This document shows, piece after piece, positions 50,846 to 62,668 of a stretch of DNA of 64,000 nt. Origin of the DNA: Azolla caroliniana (taxonomy: Eukaryota; Polypodiophyta). A program made the translations under genes and the position numbers. The stretch's first letter is position 1; every line of letters starts with the position of its first letter. The notes under the pieces are model-generated. The model ran no database searches, was not told the DNA's origin, and was given only the letters and a program-made list of their open reading frames with translations. The stretch is taken from positions 6,758,001 through 6,822,000 of the forward strand of contig JBHGNT010000008.1 in assembly GCA_043228905.1 (NCBI GenBank). Direction: 5' to 3'.

Positions 50846-52440
50846 TAAATGAGAGTAGTGTCTCCATAAGCAAGATAGTTATTATTTTATTATTATTATT
50901 ATTTGACTTAATTTCTTGACTTATTAGTTTTCACATTTATGACCTTTCCGTTTACTCAACATGCTACAGAAAAGATGAGAGGCTTGTCTTTCAGCAAGGG
51001 CTAAAACCCTCTAATAAGGAAAAAGGAACTATTGAGGTTCGAGATCCTCAAAAAGCCAATGCCAACTCCTCGAGTGATTCTAAGAGCCATGCCTGTTATA
51101 AAGAAGGCTTGACGCGTGACTTGATGCAAAAAAGCACCACAAACTGGGATTCAAACAAACCATAGGTAATCATAAAAAGCAAGTGTTTTTTTATATCATA
51201 CACTTCAAGGAGATTATTTTCATTTTCACCCAAGAATAGTACTCTATACATTTTTTTAATCAATTATTACTACCAACTCACATTTTTTGCAATCCCCTTC
51301 AATTACGATAATTACTATTTTTAAGGCTTAATGTAGATGTTTGATTATTTGTCATTTTATTTGTGTAATTTTGCTCCAAACTTAAATCCTTACATGGAGG
51401 ATTCATAACCACTTGTTTCTATACAAAAGGAATAAAGATACATATCTTGGGAAATTTTAATCTAATTGTTGTGATCATCTATAATTATTTTGGTATTGTC
51501 TTGATTCAAAATGAAAAATTTTGAGTTTCCTCACATCAAATAAAATCTCTATCTTGAAATTTCAGGATTTAGATTGTGTTTGTAAGATTTCTAAAACTCG
51601 GGAGCTATATATTAACTATGTGGTTAGCGAAGGTCGAAAGACCATTTCAATGGGACATAGATATATGACGGATTACTGTCTATGAAAAACTAGCACCTAA
51701 TCTTAGGTCAATGACGACCAAGGGTTGGGCTCGAGGGAACCACTATAGACGGCATCTTCGTGAAAATATTGTTGGATCTGCGGCCTTGATTCCGTAGTAT
51801 CATGCCGCAAAGAAAGCATAGCGGGATCTCTCGCCAGCCCTGCCCCATATGCCCCTTTTGATATTTGAAATTGATAGGAAATACTAAACAAAATCAGAAA
51901 ATTTGCGTGTCTTTGCTAGCACTTGCCACCTTCTATACGAAACTTTTGAAATGTATTTTTGATGGTGTTGTAGAGGAGGTTCCCTCATATGCTCTTCCAG
52001 ATGACAAAGTCATGCAAGAATGCAAAAACAAAAGTCATACAAAATAGTTGTATGATGAGGAATGTCGTGATGCAAAGAGATCCTCATAGTGCAAAGTAAC
52101 TTGGGGCATTTATAGACACAAACAAGCAAGAGCAATCCCAACACATCGTGAGTAAGAAGTGATTGTATTTAGTTAAATTTGAAGGTCATCTATATCACTT
52201 GATTCTAGGACGACAAAGTAAAAGAGAATGCAAAATGTTTACTAAGAAGCAACCTACCACACAACTAACCTCACAAACGAACGATGATGCTACTCATACA
52301 TCTTTGATTACCAAAATACTCATCAAAGAAATGGGAATTCTCCTATGATAAGATCTTTTTTCAAATCCTTAGGATGGCTATATCTAGTTGGTAATTGTTC
52401 CTTGGATATAGTTTTCTCTTCAATGCATAAGTTATCATCC
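50713..52440. other. Non-coding, no gene recognised
   Basis: AT-rich with a (GA)n run at 50812-50842. A small minus-strand open stretch (51703-51891) has no domain I can name. Confidence 0.5.
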
Positions 52441-52577
52441 TCCATCTTGTGTTTTTTTTTTTTTTTTTGTCTTATTCCTTCTCTTGCTCATACACCCACT
52501 CTCACATATGGAACTTACGCTTTCACACACTCCAAAACAAACTACAAGGGTTAGCATTCTTTACATGGTATCAAAGC
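52441..52577 (+). mobile_element. Retrotransposon LTR end with primer-binding site, remnant
   Basis: A T-rich stretch and a CACACTCCAAAAC region end in CATTCTTTACA, followed directly by TGGTATCAAAGC (52566-52577), one base off the initiator-tRNA primer site. No gag follows. The start of the LTR is not identified. Confidence 0.6.
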
Positions 52578-53994
52578 ACCAAGTAATACCATTGAAGTTG
52601 CGTGAGTAGTTGGAGACATCGACTAGTTGTTGTTCTTGCGTTGTGATTACACAACAAGAAGTGTATGTCAAAAGCATATTACAAATTTAGATATATCAAC
52701 AATATGAATGCACATATGGATAGCACGCTTCTAACAAACAAATAGGACAAGCACACCAATGTTAAGTATCCAGCATTTGGTACACTCGTAGTAGAGACCA
52801 TGGCACCAACGAAGGACAATGAGCTCAACTAACCATAGGAAAAGACCGATAGAACAAACTAAATAAGAAGTAATGTAAGTCCATGGGCAACCTTGTGTGA
52901 AAGGGGAACACTTACCAGGCTTGTAAAAATCTTCAAAAGCCACCCTTTGGTGTTTTTGGTAGCTCTTCTCCATTGTTAGGATTTCTCCTTTCATTAGTGG
53001 AGTAGAACTCTTCCTCTATCTCCATAACCCTTCATTAGCGCTAAGAGATTAGGGTAAAGAGCTAAGTAAGACAAACCCTAATCGCTCCCTCGTGTACTAT
53101 GATGCTAAACCTCTTTATAACAAGGAGTGTGGTTAATAATAAATTATTTTCTTTATCGTCACCTTCTTGTCTATGTGCCAAAGAGAGTAAAGCAAGAGAG
53201 AAAGAGAGAGTACTAATCCTTAAAGCTAAGTGAGTTAGTAGCTCGGATGTGTTTGACAACCACTTCTCCCCTATTTTCCACCAAGAGGGAATATATCAAT
53301 TTGAACCCAAAGCTAACGATATCAATGGGAGGTAAAACTCTATCGATTTATAGAGGTATTTTTGTGAGGTGCACAAAACTGACAAATCTATTTGGTGACA
53401 TTATTGAGGAGTCGATTGACACTTGGCACTATCACAGAGCTTTACATAAGCTCATGGGGCAAGCTACTTAGCAAAGAAGATAGCAAGAAAGGGAGAAGCC
53501 GAGTGTTTTATTTATTTGTTAAGCTAAAATAATTATTTAAACCTATTTTATATGTACCCCCATTTTCCCTTTCCACTCCATTAATTGCTCGGTGGTTAGC
53601 TCGCACACCGTCCAGTTTCATGAAGTTTTTTGTCAGGTACTCCTTTTAGCTTTTAGGTTAAGACAAAGTGTGGTTAGTGCTAATAAATCAGCATAAACTT
53701 GAATCCAAATTTCCCCCACATTTCCTTGATCGGCACAATCTTCAAAACTTTGGCGCCCAAAAGCTCAAAGTTGTAATAGTCACAAGAGCTCATCAAGCCT
53801 TTGAGTTGTCACGAACCTTCAAGTCGTCCACAGTTTTTGACTCTTGGCCAACCGTCGAGTCCCTATCAACAAAGATTGGCAATGTCACACCCCACCACAC
53901 ATTGAGATGGCTTGAGTAGATGCAAATGTAGAGGCCACTACATCCAACCCGACACAATACTATGCAGGGTATTATCAATTATGCTAGAGAATAT
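52578..53994. other. Non-coding, no gene recognised
   Basis: Short open stretches only, none with a domain. Part of it (52970-53240) has the look of a promoter or LTR on the minus strand, but no terminus was found. Confidence 0.5.
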
Positions 53995-54580
53995 ATTTAC
54001 ATAAGGGTAGCACATATATATACATTCGTACATACATACATACATTCATTCATATACATGCACGCATGCATATATACCTACATTCAAACATAACATCCAT
54101 GAATATGTATATACATACATTACACCCATTTATACATACATACAAACCAAACATAAACATATGTACAATATATATTACCATATGTAAATATGTACATACA
54201 CATACATAAATACATTACACACTACATATATAAATACATGGATATATATATAAATGCTACAGATATATTAGAATCAGCCATATATATTGACATACATAAA
54301 CATACATAAAAATTGCAGATTACATATATACATACACATTCTTACAAACATATTTTATATACTACATATTACACATATATTATTATACACACAATTATAT
54401 ACAAATACATATATACTTACCAAACATAAAAAATATACATAAATAAATCAATTACATATTATATATACATACACATACACATTAATACATAAGATTACAT
54501 ATTATATGTATTACAAATCTACATACATACAAACAAGTCCATAAATTACATACATAACATGTATGTAATACAAAATGCAA
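53995..54580. repeat. Degenerate TACA/CATA tetranucleotide tract
   Basis: Nearly 600 bp made mostly of ACAT, ATAC and TATA words, with no non-repetitive stretch longer than a few tens of bases. Confidence 0.85.
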
Positions 54581-54833
54581 GACCCGTGTGGTGCTTAGTA
54601 CCACCAGTATGGTTGTTCTCACTACCAATTCCCTAACTAGGTTATTGAGTGGTGGAGTGTTAATATTATCTATCCTTTAGGGATGGGGACCCATAGAAGA
54701 ATGCAACATACCAAAGGAAGCTTGACGGTAGGTCAACATTCTTGTAACTATTGTTTATAACTAATGAAAGGATATTTTCATGGGAAAAAAAAGAAGTACA
54801 TATATTACATACATATATGCATATGCTCAAGGA

Positions 54834-55260
54834 TTATTTAAGTGGAGGGGATAGGCGGCCGGCATCGGAGCAGTGAATCAGAGGAGCAGCAACGTCAGAG
54901 CAAGCAGTAGAGGCCGGCATCAGAGCAGCAGCTTCGGAGCAGGTAGCGGGCCGACATCGGAGCAGTGGAGGCAACGGCCTCCAGGGAAGAGTGCAGTAGG
55001 CATCGACGCAGCAGAGACAACGGCCTCCGGGGAAGAGTGCAGCAGCAAGACGACCTCTCCTCTCATTCAAAGTTAGCGGCCACTTCAATAGCAGGAGCTG
55101 GCTGAATCGTGCAAAGTGCAGGAGTTGGAGTTTATTTGCGCAGTGCTCTCCGAAGGGTGGGCGTCGCCACAACGCCCCCCCCCCCCCCCTCGCCGCCGCC
55201 GCCGTCTCTGAGCAGAGGCGCTTTAGGGTTAGGTTCACAGGTTCGAGGATTCGAGGAGAG
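54834..55260. repeat. GC-rich repetitive segment with a 15-C run
   Basis: CAACGGCCTCC-GGGAAGAGTGCAG occurs twice about 49 bp apart (from about 54971), with several CATCGGAGCAG-like words. A homopolymer of 15 C (55175-55189) is followed by CGCCGCC repeats. Confidence 0.7.
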
Positions 55261-55279
55261 CGTTTGAGGAGTGCCCCCC

Positions 55280-55430
55280 CCTCCAAACCCACAGTTCGAA
55301 GAGTGGGCCCCCCATAGTTCGAAGAGTGGGCCCCTCTAAGCCCACAGTTCGAAGAGTGGGCCTCCCCAAACCACACACTTCGAAGAGTGGCCCCCTCCAA
55401 ACCCATAGTTCGAAGAGTGGGCCTCCCTCC
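55280..55430. repeat. TTCGAAGAGTGGGCC minisatellite, five units
   Basis: Five copies of a roughly 24-32 bp unit with CAGTTCGAAGAGTGGGCC. Spacing is irregular because the poly-C part varies. Confidence 0.9.
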
Positions 55431-55713
55431 AAAACCATACCCCCCCCAAAATAAAATAAAATAAAATATTATTCTTATTAAAATAAATAATAAATAAAGT
55501 GAATTTATAAATAAAAAAACTAATAAATAAATAAATTTAATTTAAAAAAATTATTATTATTAAAATAAATAATAAATAAAGTACATCTATCAAATTATTA
55601 AAATCTCAAATTTTATATTTATACTTAAAAAAAAAAGGACAAAAGAAGAAAGAAAACGAAACACGTCAAAAAGGGAAGGGGGGTAAAAACAAAAAACAAA
55701 ACTGTAGAGTGCA
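55431..55713. other. AT-rich leader before LINE-2 ORF1
   Basis: AAATAAATAA-type simple sequence, then a purine-rich stretch. It may be the 5' untranslated region of LINE-2. Confidence 0.45.
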
Positions 55714-57040
55714 ATGGTGGGAGAAACGGAGCTTCCAGCAGAACCCACTGTACTACAGGAAGAAGACGGAACAAATCTTGACATCAGCTTGTTCCCAGAG
55801 GCCAATCGGCTCTTAGCGGAGGAAATCGAACGCCTACATCGTACTTCCTTTGTATGTAGGTTCCTTGCAGGTAGACCAAGTCGTGGCATGGTTCGGGACA
55901 TGCTCTAAGTGGTTGTGATGGAAACGATGCCCCCAATCAAGAGCGTCCGAGGTTTGGGGAAAACCTTCTTCCACATTGAATTGGGGGATGGCTCGCTGGC
56001 ACAACCATTGATAGAGCTCCAGGTACTTGAATTGAAGTACGGTAAGGTGTTGCTCCAACCGTGGTCACTAGGGTTCAACCCAATTGAGGAGGTGCAGAAA
56101 CTTAACAATCGTAGGGTGATCACCGCAACATTTCCTGGCCTCCCTCCCCACTTGTGTCATCTGCTTCCTTTTTTTGGCAAACAAATAGGGACGATTTGCC
56201 CTAACAAAATGTCCATGGCAGATACAGTAGTGGAGGTGTCCAAGCTACGCATCTTAATGCTTTCCCTCCATGGACTCCCTACTAGAATTAGGCTCTACTC
56301 TAAGGAGCTAGGTGTCACAATGGTGAATGTGGTATATGAGAGACTCCTTGGGCAGTGTTTCATCTGCAAACAAAAAGGGCACCTAGCTAAGGAATGTCCT
56401 CGTATGACTGGAAAGGGAAGCTCGAGCCCTTGAACCTCAAGGAAGGCCGAGCCACCCAAGGGCAATGAGGCTCCTTGGCACCCAGTTAAGAAGCAAGGGA
56501 AACTTCGAAGCCTAGGTGCATCCTCTCCCCCCCTCTTTCAAGATTGTCCCGTAGAAAGAAGTTCTCCTACCTTGTCACCAGCAAGTGTGGACGAACAACC
56601 CTCTAAACGGGTGAAGGTCTTCTCGAGGAGTGCGGAGGAGCACAACCTATAGGTAGGAACGTCCAATAGATTCACATTGCTCCAAGGGCTAGGGGATGGC
56701 GAACCAGAAGTGTTGGCAGCAATGATGTCCCCCTTCGAATCCTTGTCCCCCAAACTCATGTTCTCCACCCCGATGGAGATGCAACCACATTAGGTACCAT
56801 CCACCCCGGAGGAGATGTTGTCAAAAGGTCCCCGCAAGATGGAACCTGATTGTGGTGGTGACCTCAGATTAGGGAAGTCGTGGATCCGGATGGGCACGAT
56901 CAAGAGTAAAATAGGCAGCCCATCACCTGGTCTGGCGACGTCTCTCTGGGCTTGAGGGGTGTAGGATATGCAACCGCTTAGGAGCCAAGTTGTATCACGA
57001 GACCTATTTGGAGTGGGCCGGGAACGACAGGATGGGAATT
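55714..57040 (+). pseudogene. LINE-2 ORF1 (DUF4283-like domain and zinc knuckle)
   Basis: MVGETELPAEPTVLQEEDG start. LHRTSFVCRFLAGRPSRGMV followed by a frame break and GLGKTFFHIELGDGSLAQPL and RVITATFPGLPPHLCHLLPF resemble the DUF4283 fold found before zinc knuckles in plant LINE and copia-like ORF1 proteins. A complete CCHC knuckle, CFICKQKGHLAKEC, ends near 56400. After the stop at 56432 a Pro/Ser-rich tail continues in broken frames. Likely an RNA-binding chaperone of the LINE particle. Confidence 0.82.
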
Positions 57041-57121
57041 TGAAAAAGATTATGTGCGGAAGCAATCGAAAACCGAACACAGAAAATGCACAGAAAAGAT
57101 TATGCACAGTACGCGGGAGAG

Positions 57122-57160
<39 letters not shown>

Positions 57161-57452
57161 ACACAGAACTAAATTCAAAACAATACTCAATCTGTACATA
57201 GGATGTGCTCAGTGAGCACTTTTATATAAGCCCTGACTATCAGGCTGACATAAGTACAGACAGTACTTGAATGCTCATAAATGAGCCTACTACACTAACT
57301 CCCAAAATTATTCCTTACGAGGAATAGCATACTAACGGCCTTCCGGTTTACGCACCGATACGACCACATTATGCGTACTATTTTACACACCCAATCTACG
57401 AACTGGGTTACGCACCGTATTACGCACTCAATGTTGAGCTTGTCACTCAACA
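57041..57452 (-). repeat. 3' LTR of Copia-6
   Basis: Plus-strand ends TGAAAAAGATT and TGTCACTCAACA. Minus-strand TATATAAAAG with palindrome GTGCTCACTGAGCAC at about 57212-57226. A GA microsatellite lies at about 57125-57158. Confidence 0.93.
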
Positions 57453-57965
57453 CTCCCCCTCAAGCTCAACTTGAGGTTCCACTTGCTCATCCCAATCTAT
57501 GCTCTGGTTCCTTCTGGCTTCACGCCTTGCTCGCGCTCCTCGAGCTGTTCGATTCTGCGCGCCTCGATCTTTCTGGTCGGCTTGTCTGCTCCCACATCCC
57601 TTCTCAGCTTCCTTGTTGTTGTGGTGTTGCCACCTTTTCGGCTTCCTTCTCTTTCGCTTGGCCCTTGGTTGATTGAGCGTATCCAAATCAAACATCCTAA
57701 CCGACTCGGCTTCCTCCGATCGATTTTTTCTCTCGTCCGAATTGGCTGTCTCCAACTCGTCTTCGGTCTTCTCGCCCTTGGTTGGCTTCGGCTCTTTCTT
57801 TCGACTGCTCCCCTTATGTCCGCTTTCTGAATCTTCTGTGGTTCCACCCTCGGCTTCTTCAGTCGATCCGAAATTGAATTCGTCATCCGACTCGGCATCA
57901 TGGTCTTCGTCTTTCGGGACTTCTCTCCCTCTTCTGTGGTCATTCGGGACGTCTCTCCCCCTCAA
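57447..57965 (-). CDS. Copia-6 C-terminal charged extension beyond RNase H
   Basis: Continuous with RNase H in one open frame of 331 codons. About 165 residues follow the LRGR motif: first acidic ([38 protein letters not shown]), then [20 protein letters not shown] and [13 protein letters not shown], ending QVELEGEC. The stop TGA uses bases 5-7... of the 3' LTR region (57447-57449), so the polypurine tract is coding. No known domain; the opposite charges suggest interaction with nucleic acid or Gag. Confidence 0.82.
   Translation of the reverse strand: MRGRDVPNDHRRGREVPKDEDHDAESDDEFNFGSTEEAEGGTTEDSESGHKGSSRKKEPKPTKGEKTEDELETANSDERKNRSEEAESVRMFDLDTLNQPRAKRKRRKPKRWQHHNNKEAEKGCGSRQADQKDRGAQNRTARGARARREARRNQSIDWDEQVEPQVELEGEC
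57453..57463 (-). other. Terminal polypurine tract of Copia-6
   Basis: TTGAGGGGGAG on the minus strand, directly before the LTR. The same 11 bases occur at 57955-57965. Confidence 0.88.
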
Positions 57966-58748
57966 GTTTGGCACATCGAGGTGACGCAACCCAAGAGCAC
58001 CCAAGAATTCCCTCAACTTGTCCAGACCAAGAGGCTTGGTGAAGATGTCGGCGATCTGATGATCCGTCGGAACATACTGAAGTTTGACTTCACCGGAGAG
58101 GACATGCTCACGGACGAAATGGTAGTGCACCTCAATGTGCTTAGTTCGGGGGTGGAAGTCGGGGTTCTTTGCTAGCTGGATGCTGCTGAGGTTGACACAA
58201 CAGATTATCGTTGGATCGGGTACTTGCACCTGCAGATCCTTAAGTAGCCGCTTCAACCATATGGCTTCGCATGTCGCGACATCCGCTCCTCTATACTCGG
58301 CTTCGGTGCTCGACAGTGCAACTGTCGGCTGCTTCTTGCTACTCCACGCGATCGTGGCACTCCCAAGAGAGAACGTGAAACCGGACGTGGATCGGCAATC
58401 GCCGGCGTTTCCGGCCCAATCAGCATCGGTGTAACCGACCAACTACGCGGCAGTATCGGTTCGATATAGTAGCCCCCAATCCTTACTGCCATTGACGTAC
58501 TGGAGTACGCGTTGTGCGCACTGAAGGTGCTCTTCGGTTGGTTGCGCCATGAACTAACTAATCACCCCGACCGGGTACCTGAGATCTGGTCGGGTGATGG
58601 TCAAGTATATAAGACTTCCGAGGATCTTTCAGAACCTCGTCGGGTCGCATACCTTTCCGGACTCGAGGCGAAGCTTGATGGTTCTATCAAGAGGAGTCGA
58701 GATGGACCTATAGTCGGCCATCCCGAATTTGAAGAGCATACTCAACAC
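57966..58748 (-). pseudogene. Copia-6 RNase H
   Basis: From the minus strand: [20 protein letters not shown] (catalytic Asp), [20 protein letters not shown] (Glu), [20 protein letters not shown] and [15 protein letters not shown]. The part from 58442 down is open and intact. Upstream (58443-58748) frames are broken. Confidence 0.9.
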
Positions 58749-59620
58749 CTAATGTCGTTGGCTGATCAGTATGCCTTCGGGGGTGTGGATCATTTCGATC
58801 CCGAGGAAGTAATGAAGGTCCCCCAGATCCTTCATGTCGAATGATGCCGCAAGCTGGATCTTCACGCGGTCAATCTCACCTAGGTCGGCGCCAATGATGA
58901 CCAAGTCATCAACATAAAGTAAAATGCTAACCGGCCCAAGTCGATCTTTCTGGATGAACAATGAGGAGTCTGATCTTGACGTTACAAAGCCCATCTGACG
59001 CAATCATTGCATGATCTTCACGTTCCAAGGCCACAAGGCTTGCTTTAGTCCGTAAAGGGACTTCTTCAATCGGCACACCGCCAAAGTGTTCGTTCCGGAG
59101 TGAAATCTGGGGGGTTGTATCATGTACACCTGTTCCTCAAGCTCACCTTACAGGAACACATTCTTTACATCCATCTGATGTAAGTGCCACCCCTTCGCCG
59201 TAGCTACCGCGAGCAAAATAAGGACGGTCGTCATCTTCGCGACCGGTGCGAATGTCTCATCGTAGTTGATGCCGTTTTTCTGCGCATAACCTTCTGCTAC
59301 TAACCGGGCATTGTATCGGTTGACCGAGCCGTCAGTGTTGTACTTGACCTTATACACCCACCTACATCGAATCGACTTCACACCTTTCGGTGCGTCAACT
59401 AGGTCCCAGGTTTCATTTTCCGCCAATGCGTGCATCTCTTCCTCCATTGCGGCTTGCCAATTTGCGTCCTTCGCCGCTTCTACATAGGTCTCCGGCTCAC
59501 GCACTTCCGCTACACGTGTCATGTACGCATAGTGATGTGCCATGTACTCGTTGTAACTGAACCGCACAATAGGGTTCTTCTGGCAGGTAGATCGGCGCAA
59601 TTGCTCATTAGCCGATGTTG
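58749..59620 (-). pseudogene. Copia-6 reverse transcriptase
   Basis: NWQAAMEEEMHALAENETWD, RWVYKVKYNTDGSVNRYNAR, LHQMDVKNVFL (first Asp), then a stop and a weaker stretch. After a TGA at the codon where Copia-3 has TAG come LRQMGFVTSRSDSSLF and ILLYVDDLVIIGA (both catalytic Asp), FDMKDLGDLHYFLGIEM. Confidence 0.9.
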
Positions 59621-60072
59621 AGGCTATCTTAGCCGATGCGGACTTCGCACCTCAGGGTCGGACTCACATCGATTCGACTCGTTCTTATCCGAGCTGTAAT
59701 CTGACACCCTTTTCTTCCCATTTTCCTTGCGCGTAAGCCGTCTCCTCGGCTTCCTGCACAGGGAATGCACGGCCGAGTCTCCACTACTCGCCGGTTCTTC
59801 ATCGGATTGGTCAAACCGACTCGGTCGTCCATTCGGTCTGCTTAATTGAAACAAATCGGACTCTCTCCACCGGTCCCGATTTCTGGCTCATCCTGAGGCA
59901 TCTCGAACTCGCTGACCTCATCATCGAAACTCGGATTGGAGATGAGGCCCGGAGTCGGAGGTAAGTACCAGGACGCAAACTCATCAAACACAATGTCGCG
60001 GTTCACGTGCGCTTGTTTGGTGCGTGGGTTATAACACTTATAACCCTTCTGCTTGTCCGAATAGCTGACCAA
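59621..60072 (-). pseudogene. Copia-6 integrase C-terminus and linker
   Basis: SDKQKGYKCYNPRTKQAHVN (end of integrase), then an acidic/Ser linker with DDEVSEFEMPQDEPEIGTG, frameshifted, leading to RT. Confidence 0.82.
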
Positions 60073-60965
60073 GATACACTTCTCGGCTTTCGCGTCCAGC
60101 TTCCTTCATTTCTCCTTCGGCACATGCACATACGCAATGCTACCGAAAACTCTCAAGTGTCATAGATTCGACTTTCTTCCGAAATACTGCTCATGCGCTG
60201 ACACTTTGTCTTTGATCCGATTCTGGATGTATACTATGGTTCATACCGCCTCGGCCCAATAGAACTTGGGCAAGCTCTTCTCCCCTAGCATTGCCCGTGC
60301 CACTTCTACAATTGACCGGTTCTTCCTCTCGGTTACCCCGTTTTGCTCTGGCATATACCTGCAACTGAATTCACGCCAAATTGCCATTTGTTGTAGATAA
60401 CTGTTGAATTGGCAGGAAAAGTACTCTTTCCCGCCATCCGACCGCATGCACTTCATCTTTCTTCTTGTTTCCGTTTGCACGAACCCTTTGAGGTTCCGGA
60501 AACAGTCGAAGACTTCACTCTTCTTCTCGATGAGATAGATCCACGTGTGCCATGTATAGTCGTTGATGAAGGAGACAAAATATCGACTCCCACCAAGACT
60601 AACGTTCTGTGTCGGCCCCCATACATCGGAATGTATCAAGTTGAGCTTGTTCCGGCTCCGGTTATGCTCGTTAGGTGTTCCACTAAATTTTGGCAATCCG
60701 AACACCACTTGTTTCGATTGCAGGTCCTGAAGCCGTTGATAGTTGACGTGGCCTATCCGCTTGTGCCATTAGTCAATATCCGACTCGACTTTTTGTCCTT
60801 TCGTGAACATTGTGGTGCCACCATCACTATAGTCAAGGATAAACATCCTCCCGTCTCTGCGCCCTTGCGCAATAACTCAGCCTTCTTCCTTGATAAAGCA
60901 CCCAAGATGCGTGAACCGGACTTGCATCCCCTGGTTGACAATCTACCCGACCGACACCAGATTCT
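60073..60965 (-). pseudogene. Copia-6 integrase
   Basis: Pre-integrase remnants at 60709-60965. Core frame 60241-60708: LNLIHSDVWGPTQNVSLGGS (first Asp), CMRSDGGKEYFS (second Asp), PEQNGVTERKNRSIVE (Glu) and FYWAEAV. The catalytic triad is complete in one open frame. Frame breaks flank it. Confidence 0.9.
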
Positions 60966-61340
60966 TCATGATTGTCGGGATGTGTAACACACATTCATAA
61001 GTTTTCCTTTCTGCCCGACATGGCTCAAGGGAAATTCATCGACATTCGCGATCAGATGCGGAGTGTAGTCTCCGGTTGCGACTACTCCCGGTTGGATCGG
61101 TTTTTCCAGGTATGAGAACAACTCCTTGTGGCATGTCACGTGGTTTGATGCGCCGGAGTCGATGTACCACACCTCATCCGACTTCGGGGTGATCTTCTTC
61201 ATCGAGTTTGCTTCGTGTCTCGTCATGAAGACTGACCCTTTTCCGGCTTTTTCGGATCCTTCGACGTAGTGCGATCGCTGCCGATTTCCTTTGTCGGTCT
61301 GTCTGGAACTTGATCTGGATCCGGTCCTCTCCAAATCGGC
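60966..61340 (-). pseudogene. Copia-6 protease
   Basis: DEVWYIDSGASNHVTCHKEL has an intact DSGASNH active-site motif. EFPLSHVGQKGKLMNV follows. The frame breaks after MNVCYTSRQS, before the VSVG segment. Confidence 0.88.
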
Positions 61341-62180
61341 GCGCTTCTTCCAACACTCGCTCTCCTTGTGGCCTTTTTTGCCACCGTACTAGCATTCCGC
61401 GACAGATTTCCCTTGCCAGTTCTCGTCACCTCGACTCCCCCTGTTTCCAGAGGGTTTGGGATTGCTGTCGGCATCACTTCGGTGCCTTCTTCCTTGATCC
61501 CGTCGGCCGCCTCCATTGCGCACTGACTTGCCTCGTCCGCCACGAACACGGGGCCTATCTCCCTTTGTGTACATCATCTTGTTGTCGGCATGCGTGCTTG
61601 TGGACGCACCCGTTTGGTTCTCCTCTATAAGGAGCATCGATTGTAAGTCGAAAAACGACGGCGTATTCTCCAGTGTACACACAACAGTTTGGAACGCTCC
61701 AAACTTCGACACCAGTCCCCCGAGACAGATTCGCACCATCTCGCCTTCCTCGACATTCACATCGATAGAGGCTAAGGAGTCGCATATCTCTTTGATCTTC
61801 GAGGTGTAATCAACCATCGACAAGTCCCGTGGTCGTAAATTGCTCAGCTCCTGTCAGAGTTGAAGCTTCTTGGCTGTGCTGCTTGCGGCGAATATCTTCT
61901 TCAGATTTCCCCAAGCATCCTTTGGCGTTTTCGCATCCGGAATATAGCTCAGGAGTTGTTCGCCCACACAAGACACGAAGCAGTACAGTACTTTGCTTGC
62001 CGACTATTCCCACGCTGGGAAATCTTTGTGTGTCAATTCAAGTGATTTGTCATTTGCTCCATCGACATAGCTCCAGTAACCGTGCCCGAGCAGGTACTGG
62101 TGCAGTTTGTAGGACCAAGACGCGTAGTTGTTTCTGTCGAGCTTCTCGGTAGGAAGCGAGCTAGCCATGCCTCTATCCAT
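61341..62180 (-). pseudogene. Copia-6 gag
   Basis: Start MDRGMASSLP at 62178-62180. A stop at about 62018 and frame changes precede the open part 61389-61823 (VDYTSKIKEICDSLASIDVN, VRICLGGLVSKFGAFQT, DLQSMLLIEENQTGAS). The zinc knuckle near 61350-61395 has a stop and lost its second Cys but keeps GHKESEC. Confidence 0.87.
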
Positions 62181-62253
62181 TTTTGTTTTCCCTGTTCTTC
62201 TTGGTTAGTTTTCTTTTCAAGCTATGTCGGCTACAGAGGTTCTCAACCCTCGT

Positions 62254-62265
62254 GCTCTAATACCA
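62254..62265 (-). other. Primer-binding site of Copia-6, one base changed
   Basis: Minus-strand TGGTATTAGAGC directly after the 5' LTR; the usual site is TGGTATCAGAGC. Confidence 0.88.
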
Positions 62266-62668
62266 TGAAAAAGATTATGTGCGGAAGCAATAGAAAACCG
62301 AACATAGAAAATACGCAAGTTTAATGGAGAGCTTGAATATGCATAGTATGCGGGAGAGACAAAGAGAGAGAGAGAGAGAGAGAACACACAGAACTAAATT
62401 CAAAACAATACTCAATCTGTACATAGGATGTGCTCAGTGAGCACTTTTATACAAGCGCTGACTATCGGGCTGACCCAAGTACTTGAATGCTCATAAATGA
62501 GCCTACTACACTAACTCCCAAATTTATTCCTTATGAGGAATACCATACTGACGACCTTCCGGTTTACACACCGATACGACCACGTTATGCGTACTGTTTT
62601 ACGCACCCAATCTACGCACTGGGTTATGCAACATATTCTGCACTCAATGTTGAGCTTATAACTCAACA
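62266..62668 (-). repeat. 5' LTR of Copia-6
   Basis: Plus-strand ends TGAAAAAGATT and ATAACTCAACA. TATA region reads CTTGTATAAAAG on the minus strand with palindrome GTGCTCACTGAGCAC near 62433-62447. Confidence 0.93.

Larger units (their letters stand above)
57041..62668 (-). mobile_element. Copia-6: Ty1/copia retrotransposon with C-terminal extension, nested in LINE-2
   Basis: Two LTRs (412 and 403 bp, roughly 90% identical by eye), TSD GAATT (57036-57040) against GAATC (62669-62673). Minus-strand order: gag, protease, integrase, RT, RNase H, extension, polypurine tract. It is the most complete member of the Copia-3/5/6 group here, with stops but no large deletion. Confidence 0.95.

Noticed and set aside
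51703-51891. Short minus-strand open stretch that looked possibly organellar
   Set aside because: I could not match it to any plastid or mitochondrial gene with confidence.
54834-55406. 190-codon minus-strand open frame with repeated Gly-Leu-Glu segments
   Set aside because: It is the translation of the TTCGAAGAGTGGGCC minisatellite and poly-C, with no independent support.
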